DNA of 64,000 nt from Peromyscus leucopus (lineage: Eukaryota > Chordata > Mammalia > Rodentia > Cricetidae). The notes below the pieces were generated by a model. It saw only the letters and a list, made by a program, of their open reading frames with translations. It was not told where the DNA came from and ran no database searches. The position numbers and the translations under genes are program-made. Positions 21,601-34,915 of this stretch are shown here, piece after piece (within the stretch, counting starts at the first letter, position 1; every line of letters begins with the position of its first letter). Location: positions 16,841,678 through 16,905,677 of the forward strand of contig NC_051074.1 of the NCBI RefSeq assembly GCF_004664715.2. Reading direction: 5' to 3'.

Positions 21601-22505
21601 TTTCCATTTAATAGACTCATGTGGTTTGATCATAATACTACAATATGTAGAATTCTGAGTAAGGTGGTGGATTGGCAGCATCTTGGGTGTGATGATGAGA
21701 GAAAGGCATCAGGATAATATTCAATAATTTCTGCTCCTGTAAACAACTATAGCTCTAAACAGAATTACCAAGATAGTTGAATTCTCTATATGAAAGCAGA
21801 AAAGTGGGTCTGCAGCCAATACCCAGCTGAACAATAATAATGTTAATTTATGAATGCTACTGAAGGAATGCTCAATAAGGTTGAAAAGCAGGATGGTGGG
21901 GTCTAGGAACTGGACTTCATTTGACAAAATGCCTTATTCCATGTATAGCGCTGAGCTGAGGAGAGTGGCAACAATCAGACAATGGATTATACATCAGCAT
22001 TGGACAACTAGAGGGAAGCTATGGTAGTGTGTCGAGTCAGGGAGGTCCAAACCAGGCAAGTCCAAATGCCCTACACATGTCTACAGTAAGGAAAGTTAGG
22101 AGCTTTGTGTGACAATGCATCTCAGGCAGTCTAACTATGAAAGCTGCCACAAGGATTAAGAGAAATCTTCAACAATGCCTCCCATTCTTCCTTCTCCCCA
22201 CACCAGCACTGTGGAACACCTCAAGAGAAAAGCTGTGTTACAGCTAGAAACTAGAGGGTTCTAAGCTCCCAAACTGATGTGTGGAATAGATCCAGTCTGT
22301 AGAAGCTGGGTCTAAAGTACAAGTCTGAGTTGTCTCACAACTTAAAAAAAAAAAATAGTCTAGATGCAACAGATTCACATAATTTTCAGGAAATATTAAG
22401 AAAAAGTAATACAATACTTCTCAAGCTATAAAATATAGAAGAGAAAGTAATACCATAAATTGCTACAAATGATCAATATTACATTGACATAAGGCCAGAT
22501 CATGA
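21601..22505. other. Unassigned DNA
   Basis: No gene or repeat named. It includes an A12 run near 22344. It could be old repeat sequence too diverged to place by eye. Confidence 0.4.
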
Positions 22506-22511
22506 CACAAT

Positions 22512-22564
22512 CGAGAGAAAGAGAGAGACAGAGACAGAGAGACAGAGAGGGACAGAGAGAGAGA
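22512..22564 (+). repeat. (GA)n/(GACA)n purine tract
   Basis: Imperfect purine-rich repeat 'gagagaaagagagagacagagacagagagacagagaggg...'. Confidence 0.85.
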
Positions 22565-23640
22565 ATCTCAACCTTTCTAATGAACGTACATGTAAAAACA
22601 CTCAAAAAAGTATTTGCAAATAGAATTCTATAACACATGAAAAAGATCATTACAATGATCAAGTTGGCTTCATTCCAGAGATACACAGTTATGCCAACAT
22701 ATACAAATTAATATATGCGTTGCATATAAAGAGACTCAAGAATAAAATAACATATAAATCTGAATAGATAAAGGAAATGTGTAAGAAAAATTCCATTATT
22801 CCCTCACAAAAAAATTCCTGAGAAAAATGGTAATACAAGAACATATTTCAACCAAATAAGGCTATTTGTCATAAAGCTAGAGCCAATATTATACCAAGTA
22901 TAGAGAAACTGAAAGAATTTTTCAGTAAAATCAAGAGCAAAAGAATATACCTTTACTCCACTCTCATTCAGTATAAAATTTTAACTAAAGGAATAAGCAA
23001 AAGAAGGAAATAAAAAAGCATACAAATGGAAAAGGAAGAATCAAAGCATATCTACTTGTCGTTGCTGTGATTCTATGTCTAAGAAAAACCACAGACTCAA
23101 CCAGAAAGCTCAAGCTTTGAGCAAGTAATGGATTGAGATAAAAAAATTAATAGAAAAAAATCAATAACCTTCCTTTGTACCAATAAAATTATGCTGAGAA
23201 ATAAAATTGAAAATCCATCCTGTTCGTAATTGTTAAAATGAACAAGGAAACAAATAGCTATGAATAAAACTAAGTAAGGAAATGAAAATCTTTACAAAGA
23301 AAAATTTGAACCTGTAAAATTTTTCAGCCATAGAAATTAATGAAGCAAATGTGCACAACTAGAGATAATTATGTGAAATGAACTGAGTCAGTCTCAGAGA
23401 GACAAAAGTTGCATGTTTTAAGTCATTTTTCAGTCTGAGATTTTATAGATCCATAAGATCATACATGCACTGATGCAATGAAAGAAGACGTGAAAGTATC
23501 TCGTGATTCAAAGAAGACTAATGAAAAGGGGAAGAAGGGGATGAAGGATGCGGAAATGCTCTAAGTATATTATCTGTTTGCGTGAAAGGGCATTATGTAA
23601 CCCAGAATGATCATGTAAATGAACCCACAAAATTGGAATG
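22565..23640 (+). mobile_element. Old L1 ORF2 RT-domain fragment and 3' part
   Basis: The text 'catgaaaaagatcattacaatgatcaagttggcttcattccagagat' is the L1 ORF2 region encoding the RT stretch before the DxxKAFD motif. It continues with 'gccaatattataccaagta', 'actccactctcattcagtataa', 'aggaagaatcaaagcatatctac', 'accagaaagctc' and 'aataaccttcctttgtaccaataaaatt'. The fragment is highly diverged with many stops. The tail to 23640 looks like the ORF2 end and 3'UTR. Confidence 0.7.
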
Positions 23641-24084
23641 TCCAGGATGAAACTATAAAGTAGATGAATTATCTGGAGGAATTAACTGCTATCCAAACCT
23701 GAGGTGTTAAAATAAGAAATACTTTCATCCAAACAAATAAATAGAGAATTAGTCGCTAATTATACATTTTAATGGTGTTACGCTTCTTTCATAAAACACA
23801 TGAACTATTTGTTTAGTGGACAAATATATCATTAATATATCCATTTCATTATTGAAATCGTAATAATCACAATGATAATGAAATCAACATACTGGATTCT
23901 TCCAGCTGTATTACATTGAAGGATTAGAGATAAGTAACACATTAAAGAGTACTATTCACTTCTTGTTTTCCATCAAACCATAAAGTGTATAAAACATATT
24001 ATTGTTCTGCATTCACAGCACAGCATGAAGTGCATGTCTGGCAACTTTTCAATTAACTTGGCCAGTGTAGCAAACCATATCACG

Positions 24085-24143
<59 letters not shown>

Positions 24144-26290
24144 GAATGCTCAGATCAGGCCATCCATATTATGGACTAATTGAAAGTAGAAAAAGTCTGC
24201 TTGTCAAACACTGTCACTTGAAATTATTACAACTGATTAAACAGATTCCTCACTGCCTAAATTATAAGAGGAGTTAAATTTTAATCACTATAAGGATAAT
24301 CTAAAGCAGGGACTTTACAATAAAATGAATTGCTGCTTAATGTCAAACACTAAGCACTCAATCTTATTATAATCAGAGGATTCAAGTGAACAGATCTAAT
24401 ATTTAAATGAGTAAGATGACTTGATCATCTTGTGGACAGTGAGAAGATAAGATTAGATGAAATTACACCTTTGTGAACTTCAGTGTTGGACCACTTTTAC
24501 AGACTGCAAATGAATTCTAATTTTATTTGAAAGAATATTTTATGATTATTAATGTATGTGTTTAACAAGATATTGAGTCTAAAATAACTCTTATGAGAAT
24601 TTTCTGTGAATATGCATTAATCCCATTCTGAATGTGTTCATGAAGTTTAGTTCAGCTTTGCTGTTATGTGATTCTTCTTAGGTTCCACTTTTATTGATCA
24701 TTTTCTTTAATCTGCTATAAAGGTTGTTTTGTGATTGATACACAATTTATTTTCCTCTTTTGGTAAAAGGTACATATTTGTTTCACTTTGAAATGTCAAT
24801 GCTGTGTATTACTATAAACTACAAATTTCAGTGTTAGGTTATATTACAAATTCCCTGAGCAGGGGTAATCTCAGTCTAGAGAATTTGTTTTTCTATAATG
24901 ATGAATTTTGTAATTTTTCTTAAGGTCATGTCATGTTCTTACTATCTTCTGATATATTCCTTTAAAAAACAGGCAACCTGTTAGGAAAAATAATCAGCAT
25001 TGATCAGCTAGCAAGAAAGAAAATAACTAATGTGCAAAATGAGATTCTTATTCTAGCGATATTGAGTCTTACAGTTTTGCGGCAACTCAGTAATCATTAG
25101 AAAATTTCCTGTGTGATAACAGAACACCAGCATTGTATATTTTTATTCAATAAAGAAAATACATTTTTCTCATGTCTCAATATTTAAGGATGAAATTCTC
25201 CTGTGAATCAAATATTTCATGAGTGAATATCAAGGCTGCAATTCGTTCCAGAATTGTAACATGACTATACTCTTCAATAACTAGATATATTGTGGAATCC
25301 TCCTTGCTCAATTAAAATAGTTAATAGGAGCAGGAATTTATTTTCCTAGCTTGGTCACAATTAAATTCAGAAGTGTCAAATAAGAAAATGCCTGCCACAT
25401 CTACATTAATACAATTAGTGTAATAGTGTAACAATATAAACTGTGAAAACATTGCATTTAAAAAAGTGAGGCTGCCCTCTGAGGTACTCATTCTGACAGC
25501 TAGAAATAAATAGTGAATATGAGGCCATAGATATTCCTTGAGAAAGTTGTTTCAATGACTACTACTATTGTATGAGAGCATTTACTGATGGTAGAGCACA
25601 GAACCAAGTTATCTACTAATATCTGAGGACAGTATAGGCATACATAATTACTTACGTTAATTGTTAAAATAATTTCCTTATGTAAATATGTAAATACAAT
25701 CTCACTATGTTAAATGAAAGCCCATTGTATTAAATATAACCCTATATTTTTTATACTCTTCAAAAATTGATGAAAGGTAATCAGTTTTTTGTAAGTGAAA
25801 ATGATGAGGAGAAATTATTATTACCACTTCAACACTCCATTTTTAGAGAAAAAAACTTCACATCTTTTCTAACACTGATCTATTTTAAATCTCATCATGG
25901 TGCACAAAAGAATTATTAACCTGTTTTAATTTTCAGATTACCCAGACACAGTTGTAATGTAGTTCAAAACACATGTCTCTACCAAAAGCTGAATCAGGTA
26001 TTCCTTGGTGTGAGTTCACAGACATCTGTATATGAACACATTAACTTCTATTTCTATAGCAAGACAGAGTCTATTGGCAACTGGTCTAAGTTTAACTTTA
26101 AGGATAGTAAGAATATCGTCAGACCCAAAGTGAATGGCCATTTCATCAAACATGTTTTAGATGACCAAGGATATACTTCGCTATCACTCAGGGATGCCCT
26201 AGATAAGAGTGGGTCAAGTGCACAGAAAAGAAGGTGCCCTTCCTACTCACCAGACTGCATAAGCAATGAAAGGAATACCAATATGCCACA
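23641..26290. other. Repeat-poor, AT-rich stretch
   Basis: Apart from the CA microsatellite at 24086-24139 I see no dispersed repeat or gene. Several stretches (24150-24700) keep a balanced composition with TAAT and ATTA motifs and no obvious decay signature, so it could include unannotated regulatory DNA. The 95-codon plus frame at 26010-26297 has no recognised domain. Confidence 0.45.
24086..24139 (+). repeat. (CA)27 microsatellite
   Basis: Pure CA tract. Confidence 0.95.
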
Positions 26291-26317
26291 ACAATGACAC
26301 TAGATGTATGCTATGTA

Positions 26318-26321
26318 TATG

Positions 26322-26356
<35 letters not shown>

Positions 26357-26390
26357 ATGTATATATATGTATATATATACACAAACATGC

Positions 26391-26421
<31 letters not shown>
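26318..26421 (+). repeat. (TA)n/(TATG)n then (GA)n(GACA)n microsatellite
   Basis: A TA-rich tract with TATG interruptions (26318-26380) is followed by 'gagagagagacagacagacagacagacagac' (26391-26421). Open frames across it are repeat artefacts. Confidence 0.9.
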
Positions 26422-26422
<1 letters not shown>

Positions 26423-29400
26423 TGTCCTAATCATCTCCAAATCTCCAAACTCTGCCATTCCCTTCCAGGTGTACACTTGAATAAAGGTAAAATTGAATTG
26501 CTTGAAGCCTGTGCTTTTTGTAGTAACTTCAAGTCCACACCATTGCTGCTTTTACAGTGTAGGATCAGTGCAAAAACAACCACTGGAATATGAGACTGAC
26601 AGTGTCTACTCTACACCAACTATCTATCCAACAACAACAAAGATTCTAAAATAGCAAAAAGTTTAAGATGCCAACAGAAATATCTTACTATAATGCCACA
26701 TAATCTGTATTTTCAAACTGAATTTAGTCTATTTTCAAAGCTAAGTGCCTTTTCCTGCTGTTTTATTATTACATTTTCTTTTAAAATCTTTGTATGACAT
26801 GAAAATATATGCTTTTATAAATTTCTTAGAAAGAGTTGAAATTTTGAACTTTGTACAAATACATGGGTAAGTGTTCTGTGGGTGACCCCTACACTTGTTA
26901 CAAAAGATACTATGGGTACATTCAATGTTTTTGTCAAACAGCAACAACAACAGAAAACCCTAAAGCATGAAACATATGAGATCATGTAGAAGTAAAGAGG
27001 AGAGCACTTACATATATTGCCACGATTTGTATAGAATCTCAATGATTTCAAGACAATGTTGCTGTTAATTCACTTTGGAAGACAACTATTCAGCTGCTTT
27101 CCCGATGAAGTTAAACATGCTCTCTTCCCTTTACCCACCTAACAACAGACAGAGAAAGCCATACTTCTTGTTGTCATTTGCACCACAGATGCATAAATTT
27201 GAACATTAAACAGCTAATGTTCATTTCATTAGTTTTGTGTGACCCAATCTAGATTTTTCATAGTGCTAGGACACAACAAATGGCCTTTTTATATTTAGGC
27301 TAGCAGCTCATAATAAAGACACATATTGGAAAGATTTTAAAAACCTGACTGTGTCAAAATTAATAAAGCCTAGCCCTTACTTCTAAGAGATAAATGTAAC
27401 TTCTACAAATGTTTCTCAGCCATTGAAAACTAAACCCACATTACTTGGTGACTAATATTATACTCTATAAAAATAGTATAGATAACAAAGTTTTATTTTA
27501 CAGCAATAAAATTCCACACTCTATGTTGCAACACAAATCATAATATATATTTATATATAATTCTTAAGATATCACAATGTTTTAGTTAGTTCAAAAGCAA
27601 ACTACAGGAGTTACTAGAAAACCACTATTATTTTCTAGGAACACTAAATGATATTTATTATTAGAGAAAACGAAATTTATAATCTCACACTTGACCTTCA
27701 TATATGTCTTTTGTAATGGGAAACATTAATTATATGTAGGTATTTGATTTTTTGAGGAAACAGAATAATGTAAGATGTGAAACATATTTTCTAATGTAGT
27801 TTCTCTATAGAATTTTTGGAAATTCCTTTATCTACCAAATAGTATTAGTTTCATAATTTGTACAATATTTTATCAAAGAAGTGAACTGTATTATACAGCT
27901 ATTATTTTGACATTAGAGAAAAATTATCTGCACATAAGTAAGAACAACTCCCCATTTTCTTTCTTTTTTCTTTTTTTTTAATATAAACAAGTCCTCAAGT
28001 CATATTCCCAGAAGGTTTCTTTCCCTTGAAGACATCATCGACAGGTGATGGATAGATATTTTTAATTAGGAGAAACCCCAAAGTATAAAACTCCACAGAA
28101 GGAGTAGCAGTTGCCCCGCAAACAATTTTTGACACCTGCTTTGTTACATTAGAAAGAACACCTGCCATTCTGCATTCAGAATTCTTATGAATTATAAGCC
28201 AAAACTGGAAAGTTAAACTAACGCTTCCTAGTGGGTGAAGATTTAAAATTAAATAAAGTTTAATCTCAACTTCTATTTGTTTTAATAACATTTTATTGCA
28301 GAAGTAACATATGAATTAATTCTCTTGCTAAAGAACTAAAAAAATACTAAATCTTAGATCCAATTTAGTCACCAAGTTCAACCTCATTTTGGCTATGAAC
28401 TCAGAAGCCAGGAGAAGTAAAACTTTATATTTGGTAAAGATTATTTCTGTAGGGGAAACTAATGACGAGTGTAGTCTCTATTTCTGGGACTTTTGTTTCT
28501 GAATAGTACAACATTCATTCTCTCAACTATTCATGAGGTCAAGCCAGTATAACCAAATTAACTCTATTAGGAGCTGCAGAGACAGCAACCATAACACTTC
28601 TGAATAAAAAAATTAATTGAAGAAACAACATTTTCTTTCTAGCAGAGATCGAATCATGAATGTAGTGTTCAGGGAGAGCTGTTATGGAAAGGTGTGGTTG
28701 AAGAAATAACATGAGAAGAATGGCATATGGGCCTGTGGAGAACAGCACGCAGGGAGAGGAAGGGCAACACAATGGCCATGACACAGAGGGAGCTGGGCAT
28801 GCTCAAGGAGGAGCAACGGAGCTCCTGCGGCTTGGTAAGAGTCATCATGGAAAGGGAAAGCCAGGGCTGACAAATAATGTTCTGAGTCCAATGAAATATT
28901 AACTCTCTGGGGCATTTTCATTAAAGAAAGATCACATGTCACTAAGACTCTGAAATACAGCTCGTGTTTTCTCTAGTGTCTTTCTTTTGCTTGACTCTGT
29001 TCTTTTTTTTTCTTTTAATTGTTTTAAATAAAGGAAAATTAAACTTCTATATTATTAACATTAATTATCATTATATTTTATAATAGCAATGTTTGAATGT
29101 GACAATTGCCTCCCATGCACAATTATGGAACTCCTAAGTTTCCATTTTATAATCTACATATGCACATATATTATGCTATTAAAGAGGACATGTACAAAAC
29201 CATCTCACCTGCTCTAGGGCTACTTCCTGATATCTAGGTATCCTCCCAGTCTATTTACAAATCAATAAGAAAGATTGAAGGGAAGATGAACTGATTTGTT
29301 CCTATCTCCCCACTCCTTTAATGTCTTTTAATGTAGTTAATAGTTAACTGTACACATGAAAGAATGAAGAGAAAATAACTATCATTTTCAGTTCTTAGAG

Positions 29401-30759
29401 CAATATCCTTCTTGTTTTTTTTCATAGAATGGTTTTCTTTAAATGGCACAGCCATTTCTTAGGGTATTCCACACACTGCTGATTACTTAGCCAAAGGCAC
29501 AATACAGTTACCTTATGCTCTTTAGGATTCTTGCAGAAAATCCCTGTATCATGCCAACATTCAAATTCTAGGTTCATAGGTCTTTGCAAATGTTCCATCA
29601 GAGCAGAAAGATATAGAAGAGTGGGTGATTTCAGGTCATGGCATTTCTCTTTAGATCACATGCTAAAGGATTCTCATATATTCATGGGTCTAGCACCATC
29701 CACAGGAACATGGTAAACCTACCAGAGGCCATACACTTAAAGAAAACTGACTTCCCTCCCTAAGAAGCAATTATCTACCAAAAGTTCCTCAGCTAGGTGT
29801 GCAGACTTCTGAGTGCTCTGTACTACCTTAGTGCAAGGCTGACCTACTTGATCTTGTACAGGTCTTGGACAGGCAACCACAGCTACTCTAATAATCTTTA
29901 TTATAATAAAAACTTATAGAAATTCATTCAGTTTCACACTACTTTTCATTTATTTCTGGTCATTCTGGAAAAAAGAGACAGGTTGTTCTAACACCTTCAG
30001 TGGTTTAAAAAAAATAAGGAGAATCTTGACTATACTTTCATGGGCTACAAGTGCCTATCCCATTCTGCCTGCCAGCTCTGTCTTCTTCTATGATTAGCAG
30101 GTATGCAGGTGGCCAGAATGTGTAAGCAATCTACTGCATATATGACACTCTGTTCACAAAGACAACTTTACTACTTTAGTCTGTTGAAATCATTTCCCAA
30201 AGGCCCTGACCAGGATAAAATTATTGATAATGTCTTTTTTGTACTCTTCTATTTTCAATTATATAATGAACAACTGTGTATTTATTATATGCTTATCACT
30301 GTTACAAACACATAATTTTCCTATCAAACTCATTTTATATATACTGTCCCCATTTATATATCATGCCCCCATTACAGATAAATAAGCTGAGGTCTAGGAA
30401 CTTTAATTATTCACTAGAGATCATGGAAGATTTCCCCACAATTCAAGGATGTTAATGAGTATACAATGTTGTTCCTAATTCCTCTTTCTTCATTATTTAT
30501 CAGTGAAGTTATTATTATTTACTTAATCACATTTAAATTATATGACATGATTAAAAACTCTATCCTAGTTATATTATAAGCATCATGAAATACAAAATTA
30601 TTTTATATCCATCAATATTTTCTCCAGTATTAAATATATGTGTGTGTATGTATGGGGTATATGTACATGTGTGTATGTACGTGAATTATTATTCTGTATG
30701 GGTATATATGGGAGCTAGAGTTTGTTGCCGTGGTGTCCTCAATTGCTTCTCCACTTTCA
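26422..30759. other. Long unassigned, repeat-poor DNA
   Basis: About 4.3 kb with no SINE, LINE or LTR that I can name and no recognised exon. The segment 28680-28870 is more GC-rich than its neighbours (reading 'gagagctgttatgg...ggagcaacggagctcctgcggc') but matches nothing I know. The short frames on both strands are unsupported. Confidence 0.4.
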
Positions 30760-30835
30760 TTATTAGTATTATTAGTATTAGTATTAGTATTAGTATTAGT
30801 ATTAGTATTAGTATTAGTATTAGTATTAGTATTAT
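30760..30835 (+). repeat. (TATTAG)n hexanucleotide repeat
   Basis: Roughly twelve hexamers with one triplet interruption near the start (tattagtattattag). It forms the left border of the B3-like SINE that follows, and so may derive from that SINE's tail. Confidence 0.9.
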
Positions 30836-31045
30836 TTATGGAGATAGGGTCTCTCTGGGATTCTGGAGCTCATCAGTTCATTTTAGCTGCCATGATTGTA
30901 CATCAAGCCTACAGGATTCACCTGGCATGACCCTTCAGTCCTGGGATTTCAGACATGAACAGTCTTTATGTGAACAATGCAGATCCAAACCCAGGTCATT
31001 ATGCTAACACAACAAACACTACCTCCTAGGCCATTTCCTGAGCTC
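30836..31045 (-). repeat. B3/B2-type SINE, diverged
   Basis: The plus strand shows 'ggagatagggtctctctgggattctggagctcatcagttcattttagctgcc', 'cagtcctgggatttcagacatgaa' and 'agatccaaacccaggtcattatgctaacacaacaaacactacctcctaggccatttcc'. The last part is the antisense of a tRNA-derived SINE head with A and B boxes. Confidence 0.5.
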
Positions 31046-32735
31046 GTGACTACATATTTTTATTCAATCCAAAATTTACAGTAAATCAAAGTTTGCTTGT
31101 AGCCTTAAAGATTTATTATTTTATATGCTTCATAAAATTCATTATAATATAATGAAATTATCTTTTTGTTTTGTTCTTTTATATTGCTTGCTACTGCAAG
31201 AGCCATTTTCCAATGCTAGGCATTCTCTTTGTATGTTTTCTATTTATCCATAGATCCTAGCAATGCTTCTGTCACTGTTCTATGTATAAGGATACACGTG
31301 TTAAATGGTTATAACACACTATATATCTTTGAGTACTATGATAAGTAATGAAATGGCTCAAATACAGCAATAGAGCCATAGACTGTTATAGAATTAATAT
31401 CACAGTAGAGAAATGTTTTTAAAGGAAAGATGTTGATATAATATGTACATTATGGAGTAAAAAAAAGAATAGAGTTCTATAAAAAAAAAAACTTACCCTA
31501 CAACAGGAAATATTATTCCAGTCATAAAATGTCAATGAGATTTTAAAAGGACAAACTTACTGACCAGTATTAATGAGCAATTAACATACTGCTTCATAAC
31601 TGCATAGCTTTTTACATTTTACAAAACTTACACTCGTACCTCCAGTGTTTATCTGATGCTGGAAATGATATTCTTAAGCTCATTTCTCAAACTTCTATCC
31701 AAGTAGAAAGAGGCCAAGTATTAAAAACACAATAAGGAAAAAGAAAAAGAAAAAAGATTGCCAAATTCCAAATCCTTTCTAAGTGATGCTCCATCCACCA
31801 AATAATTCACACAAGTTTCAAGGGAAATAATTTATTTCCCGTTTATTCTGGAGGAAGCAGCCCTCGTGCTGGGTGTCTGACAGCAGGTGTTAATTCTGGA
31901 AGCACTAATTTAACATAGCAGGTGTCAGATACACTGGGTATTAACTGCATGGTTGCTACAAAGTGATGACAATCACTAAATGAGCTCTGATCAGGTGGCC
32001 ACTGGCACTTGCAAGCCTTCTGCTCGCTTTATTACTCACCTGAGCTTCTTCCACTGGGACAACACCCTATGGGAGCCTGTCACTCTCTACTGGGGCATTC
32101 ACAGAGCATAGGCCTCTACCCTAGGGATTAGACATTTTCACAATCTCTATCACGGTTTCCTCCTTTTGGTTGCATATGATATGACATATCAGGGTAATTA
32201 TAATCATTTTAATTTTTGAAATGATGAATAATACTATAGGAAAATTGTCAGCAGCTGTTTAAAAATTAACTCCTATCCCTAATATTCCAGCCACCTGCTC
32301 TGGCCCCATCCCTCTTGCTACCATCTTAATATAATATAGTAAAATATGGAAAATGCATCCTCAACTTGTTATGATTCATGAGAAATATACTTTCAAGTTT
32401 AGGAATTTAAAGTTCAGTCTCTTTTTATATAAATTTAACTGTTGGCAAAATGTATTTTCAAATATTGGGAATTTCCAAATCTATTTCTGAAATTAAACCT
32501 ATTGTTTGATTTTGAATATATGCTTTCTACATATGTACCACAATTAATGACATGTTTTAAGAATCAACATTTCCTAGCATTTTATATATTATACATTTAT
32601 TTGTTGTGCTTCCCTGTTTTAAATAGAGTTATTTTAAAATTATTTTGTTTTTAATACATTTACTTATGTTATTTATGAGCATATATCTACAGTTTTCTCC
32701 TTTGAATGCATTCTCCTTTACTCAGTAACTCAACT
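31046..32735. other. Unassigned DNA with a candidate conserved patch
   Basis: No repeat named. The part 31780-32140 is less AT-rich, lacks repeat features and contains the 19-nt inverted repeat gggaaataatttatttccc (31822-31840) and two similar 'agcaggtgt' phrases near 31883 and 31918. It could be a conserved non-coding element, but that cannot be judged without alignment. Confidence 0.4.
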
Positions 32736-32810
32736 TTTCTTTCTTTCTTTTTCCTTCTTTCTTTCTTTTTCTTTCTTTCTTTCTTTCTTTTTTCTTTCTT
32801 CTTTTCTCAC
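32736..32810 (+). repeat. (CTTT)n pyrimidine tract
   Basis: Imperfect CTTT repeat, all pyrimidine. Confidence 0.9.
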
Positions 32811-34077
32811 TTTTTTCTTTATAAGACACAGAGTGACTGTTATTTGTCAAAGGATGCCTAATGCTGCTAAATTTTGGGGCAATTCAACACAGGTCTGAAC
32901 TATAAATTTTGTATAGGATTTTTCTGAATAGAAATAAATTTTGTTGATCAACTTCAACTTACCTGTCCCTAACTCTCACCACCCTCTGAGTATAGAAGAA
33001 ACGTTGAAAATAAATTGAATTTTAATAACAAAAATTTTCTGTTCAAATTCTCTGGAAGCAATCTATTTGTAGATAAAACCAATGAAAAGGCTGCCAGCTG
33101 TCAGTGCCTTGCTGTTCTTGTTTAGCTGGACTAACACATGCTCAGGGATACAGTGAAAGCACTCCTTTGTGAAACAAAGGACTTAAAATTCACAAGCTTT
33201 ACCATGAGAATAGAGCTACCTTCAGGGGTGTTTTATAACAGATTGTCTAAAAGGAATGAGGTGGGGTGCTGAGCAAGGTCCCAAGCTCAGATAAAGGTAA
33301 AGACAGTCCCCACCATATGAACAGCAAACTTCCAGGGGACTGAATCCCAGTGTTGCCTTTTATTTTGCTCTAATCAACCAATATGCAGTTTATGACCCGG
33401 TGTGTGACAGCCCATTTATGATGCACTTTAGAGAGGTCTTATTTCATGACAAGAGAGTAGGCATGATGTCTTTGAAATGGAGATCTAAAAATATAATAAG
33501 GGTGTACTCCTCAGATCGGAGATGCACTTTATGTGAGATCTTCTTTCATCATGGGGAGCATATTGCATGGACAAAAAAGATGGCATGAGACCCTAACTTT
33601 AAAGACTTCTAAATGTAACCACCCTGCCCCAACCCAAGCTGTGAGAGGAGATGATTTAACTAGCTATGTTTCCTTAATGGGAGTTACTACATTTATGGAA
33701 CCACAGCACTATATCTCATTGTCTGTGTCAAACAAAGAAAAGCTGGTCTTGATCAATGTGTCCACAGTGGAAAATGTAGGCCAATGAAAGCTTCAAGCTA
33801 TCCTCACCAATTTCAAAATCAGTAGCAATTTTGCTTCTGTCTTTTCTAGTAAAAATAACAATATAAAAGCCTGTTTGATAAGGTTTGGACCTGTGTGTAC
33901 TGAGAATGAGACAATGACAATACGATAGGTCAGCTAAGTCATACTTGTTTAGCAATTACTGTTTCATCCACACATAACTCTTATTAATGATAGTACGAAA
34001 TCGTTTCATGCAAAAATAAAATGGTACTCAGAAAGCTACAGCTAAAGTGAATGATAATCTTGAGTATATTGTACAAA
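32811..34077. other. Unassigned DNA
   Basis: No named repeat. Two short plus-strand frames (33400-33588 and 33533-33787) overlap in different phases and have no recognised domain. Confidence 0.4.
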
Positions 34078-34079
34078 CA

Positions 34080-34132
<53 letters not shown>
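34075..34132 (+). repeat. (CA)n microsatellite
   Basis: CA tract with one CATA interruption near 34083. Confidence 0.95.
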
Positions 34133-34134
<2 letters not shown>

Positions 34135-34784
34135 CTTAGGAAGTGGAAATCTCCCCAAAGTTCACCTTGAAACATGGGATTTAAGACTGCCCTTAACTAG
34201 GAGATGCATAATTATTTCTATGACCTCTACTACCTCTAAAATATTTATTCATGTATCATTCTGTCACCTTTAGAAGCAGGCATTTATAACATTTTGCCGT
34301 GTTGCAAACTTAACTCTTTTCCCCCATATTGAGAAATCAAATTTCATGCTTATATCATTATGTCCTGAATGAATTTCAGATTTCAATAAAAGGGAATATG
34401 ACTCCTATGCAAACACTGACCTACAGAAACTCAGAAGCCACCCACAGGTGCAACCACACCGATCTGAAAGTGTAAATATGCATAAAGATCCAGTCTCCAT
34501 CATTTCCCTAACTTCATAAAGGTGTACAATTATTCAATCCAAACCGAATTGTTATTTTTCATTTAGCTGGAGACATTACAATCTACTCTGGTAAACATGT
34601 TATCATTCTTTGAGAATAAAATTTTTTCTTATTTGCCTCCAGTTAAGAGCTGATCCAGAAATGATGTAGGTTCCTCTTACATGGCAGGATGTTGAGTATG
34701 GTAAGGATGTAGAAGTATCCCAAACACTGATAACAACCTTTGTCTAATTCTGGAAAGGATATGTGCTTGCTCTCACTCTTGCCT
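34133..34784. other. Unassigned DNA
   Basis: No gene or nameable repeat seen. Confidence 0.4.
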
Positions 34785-34915
34785 TTTTGAGACAAGTATC
34801 ATTCTGCAGTTCAGGATGCCCCAAAACTCACTATATAACCCAGACTGGCATCAACAATCCTCCTGCTTCAGATTCCTATATGCCAGGATTGTTTGTGTGA
34901 GTTGTCATGCCTAAC
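34785..34915 (-). repeat. Old B1 SINE
   Basis: 'ttttgagacaagtatcattctgcagttcaggatgcccc', 'aaactcactatataacccagactggcatcaacaatcctcctgcttcagattcctatatgccaggatt' and '...catgcctaactc' follow the antisense B1 layout with many substitutions, including the region of the internal duplication. Confidence 0.6.

Noticed and set aside
28680..28870. Locally GC-richer segment considered as a processed pseudogene
   Set aside because: Frames on both strands show no family similarity, and there is no poly(A) tail or TSD.
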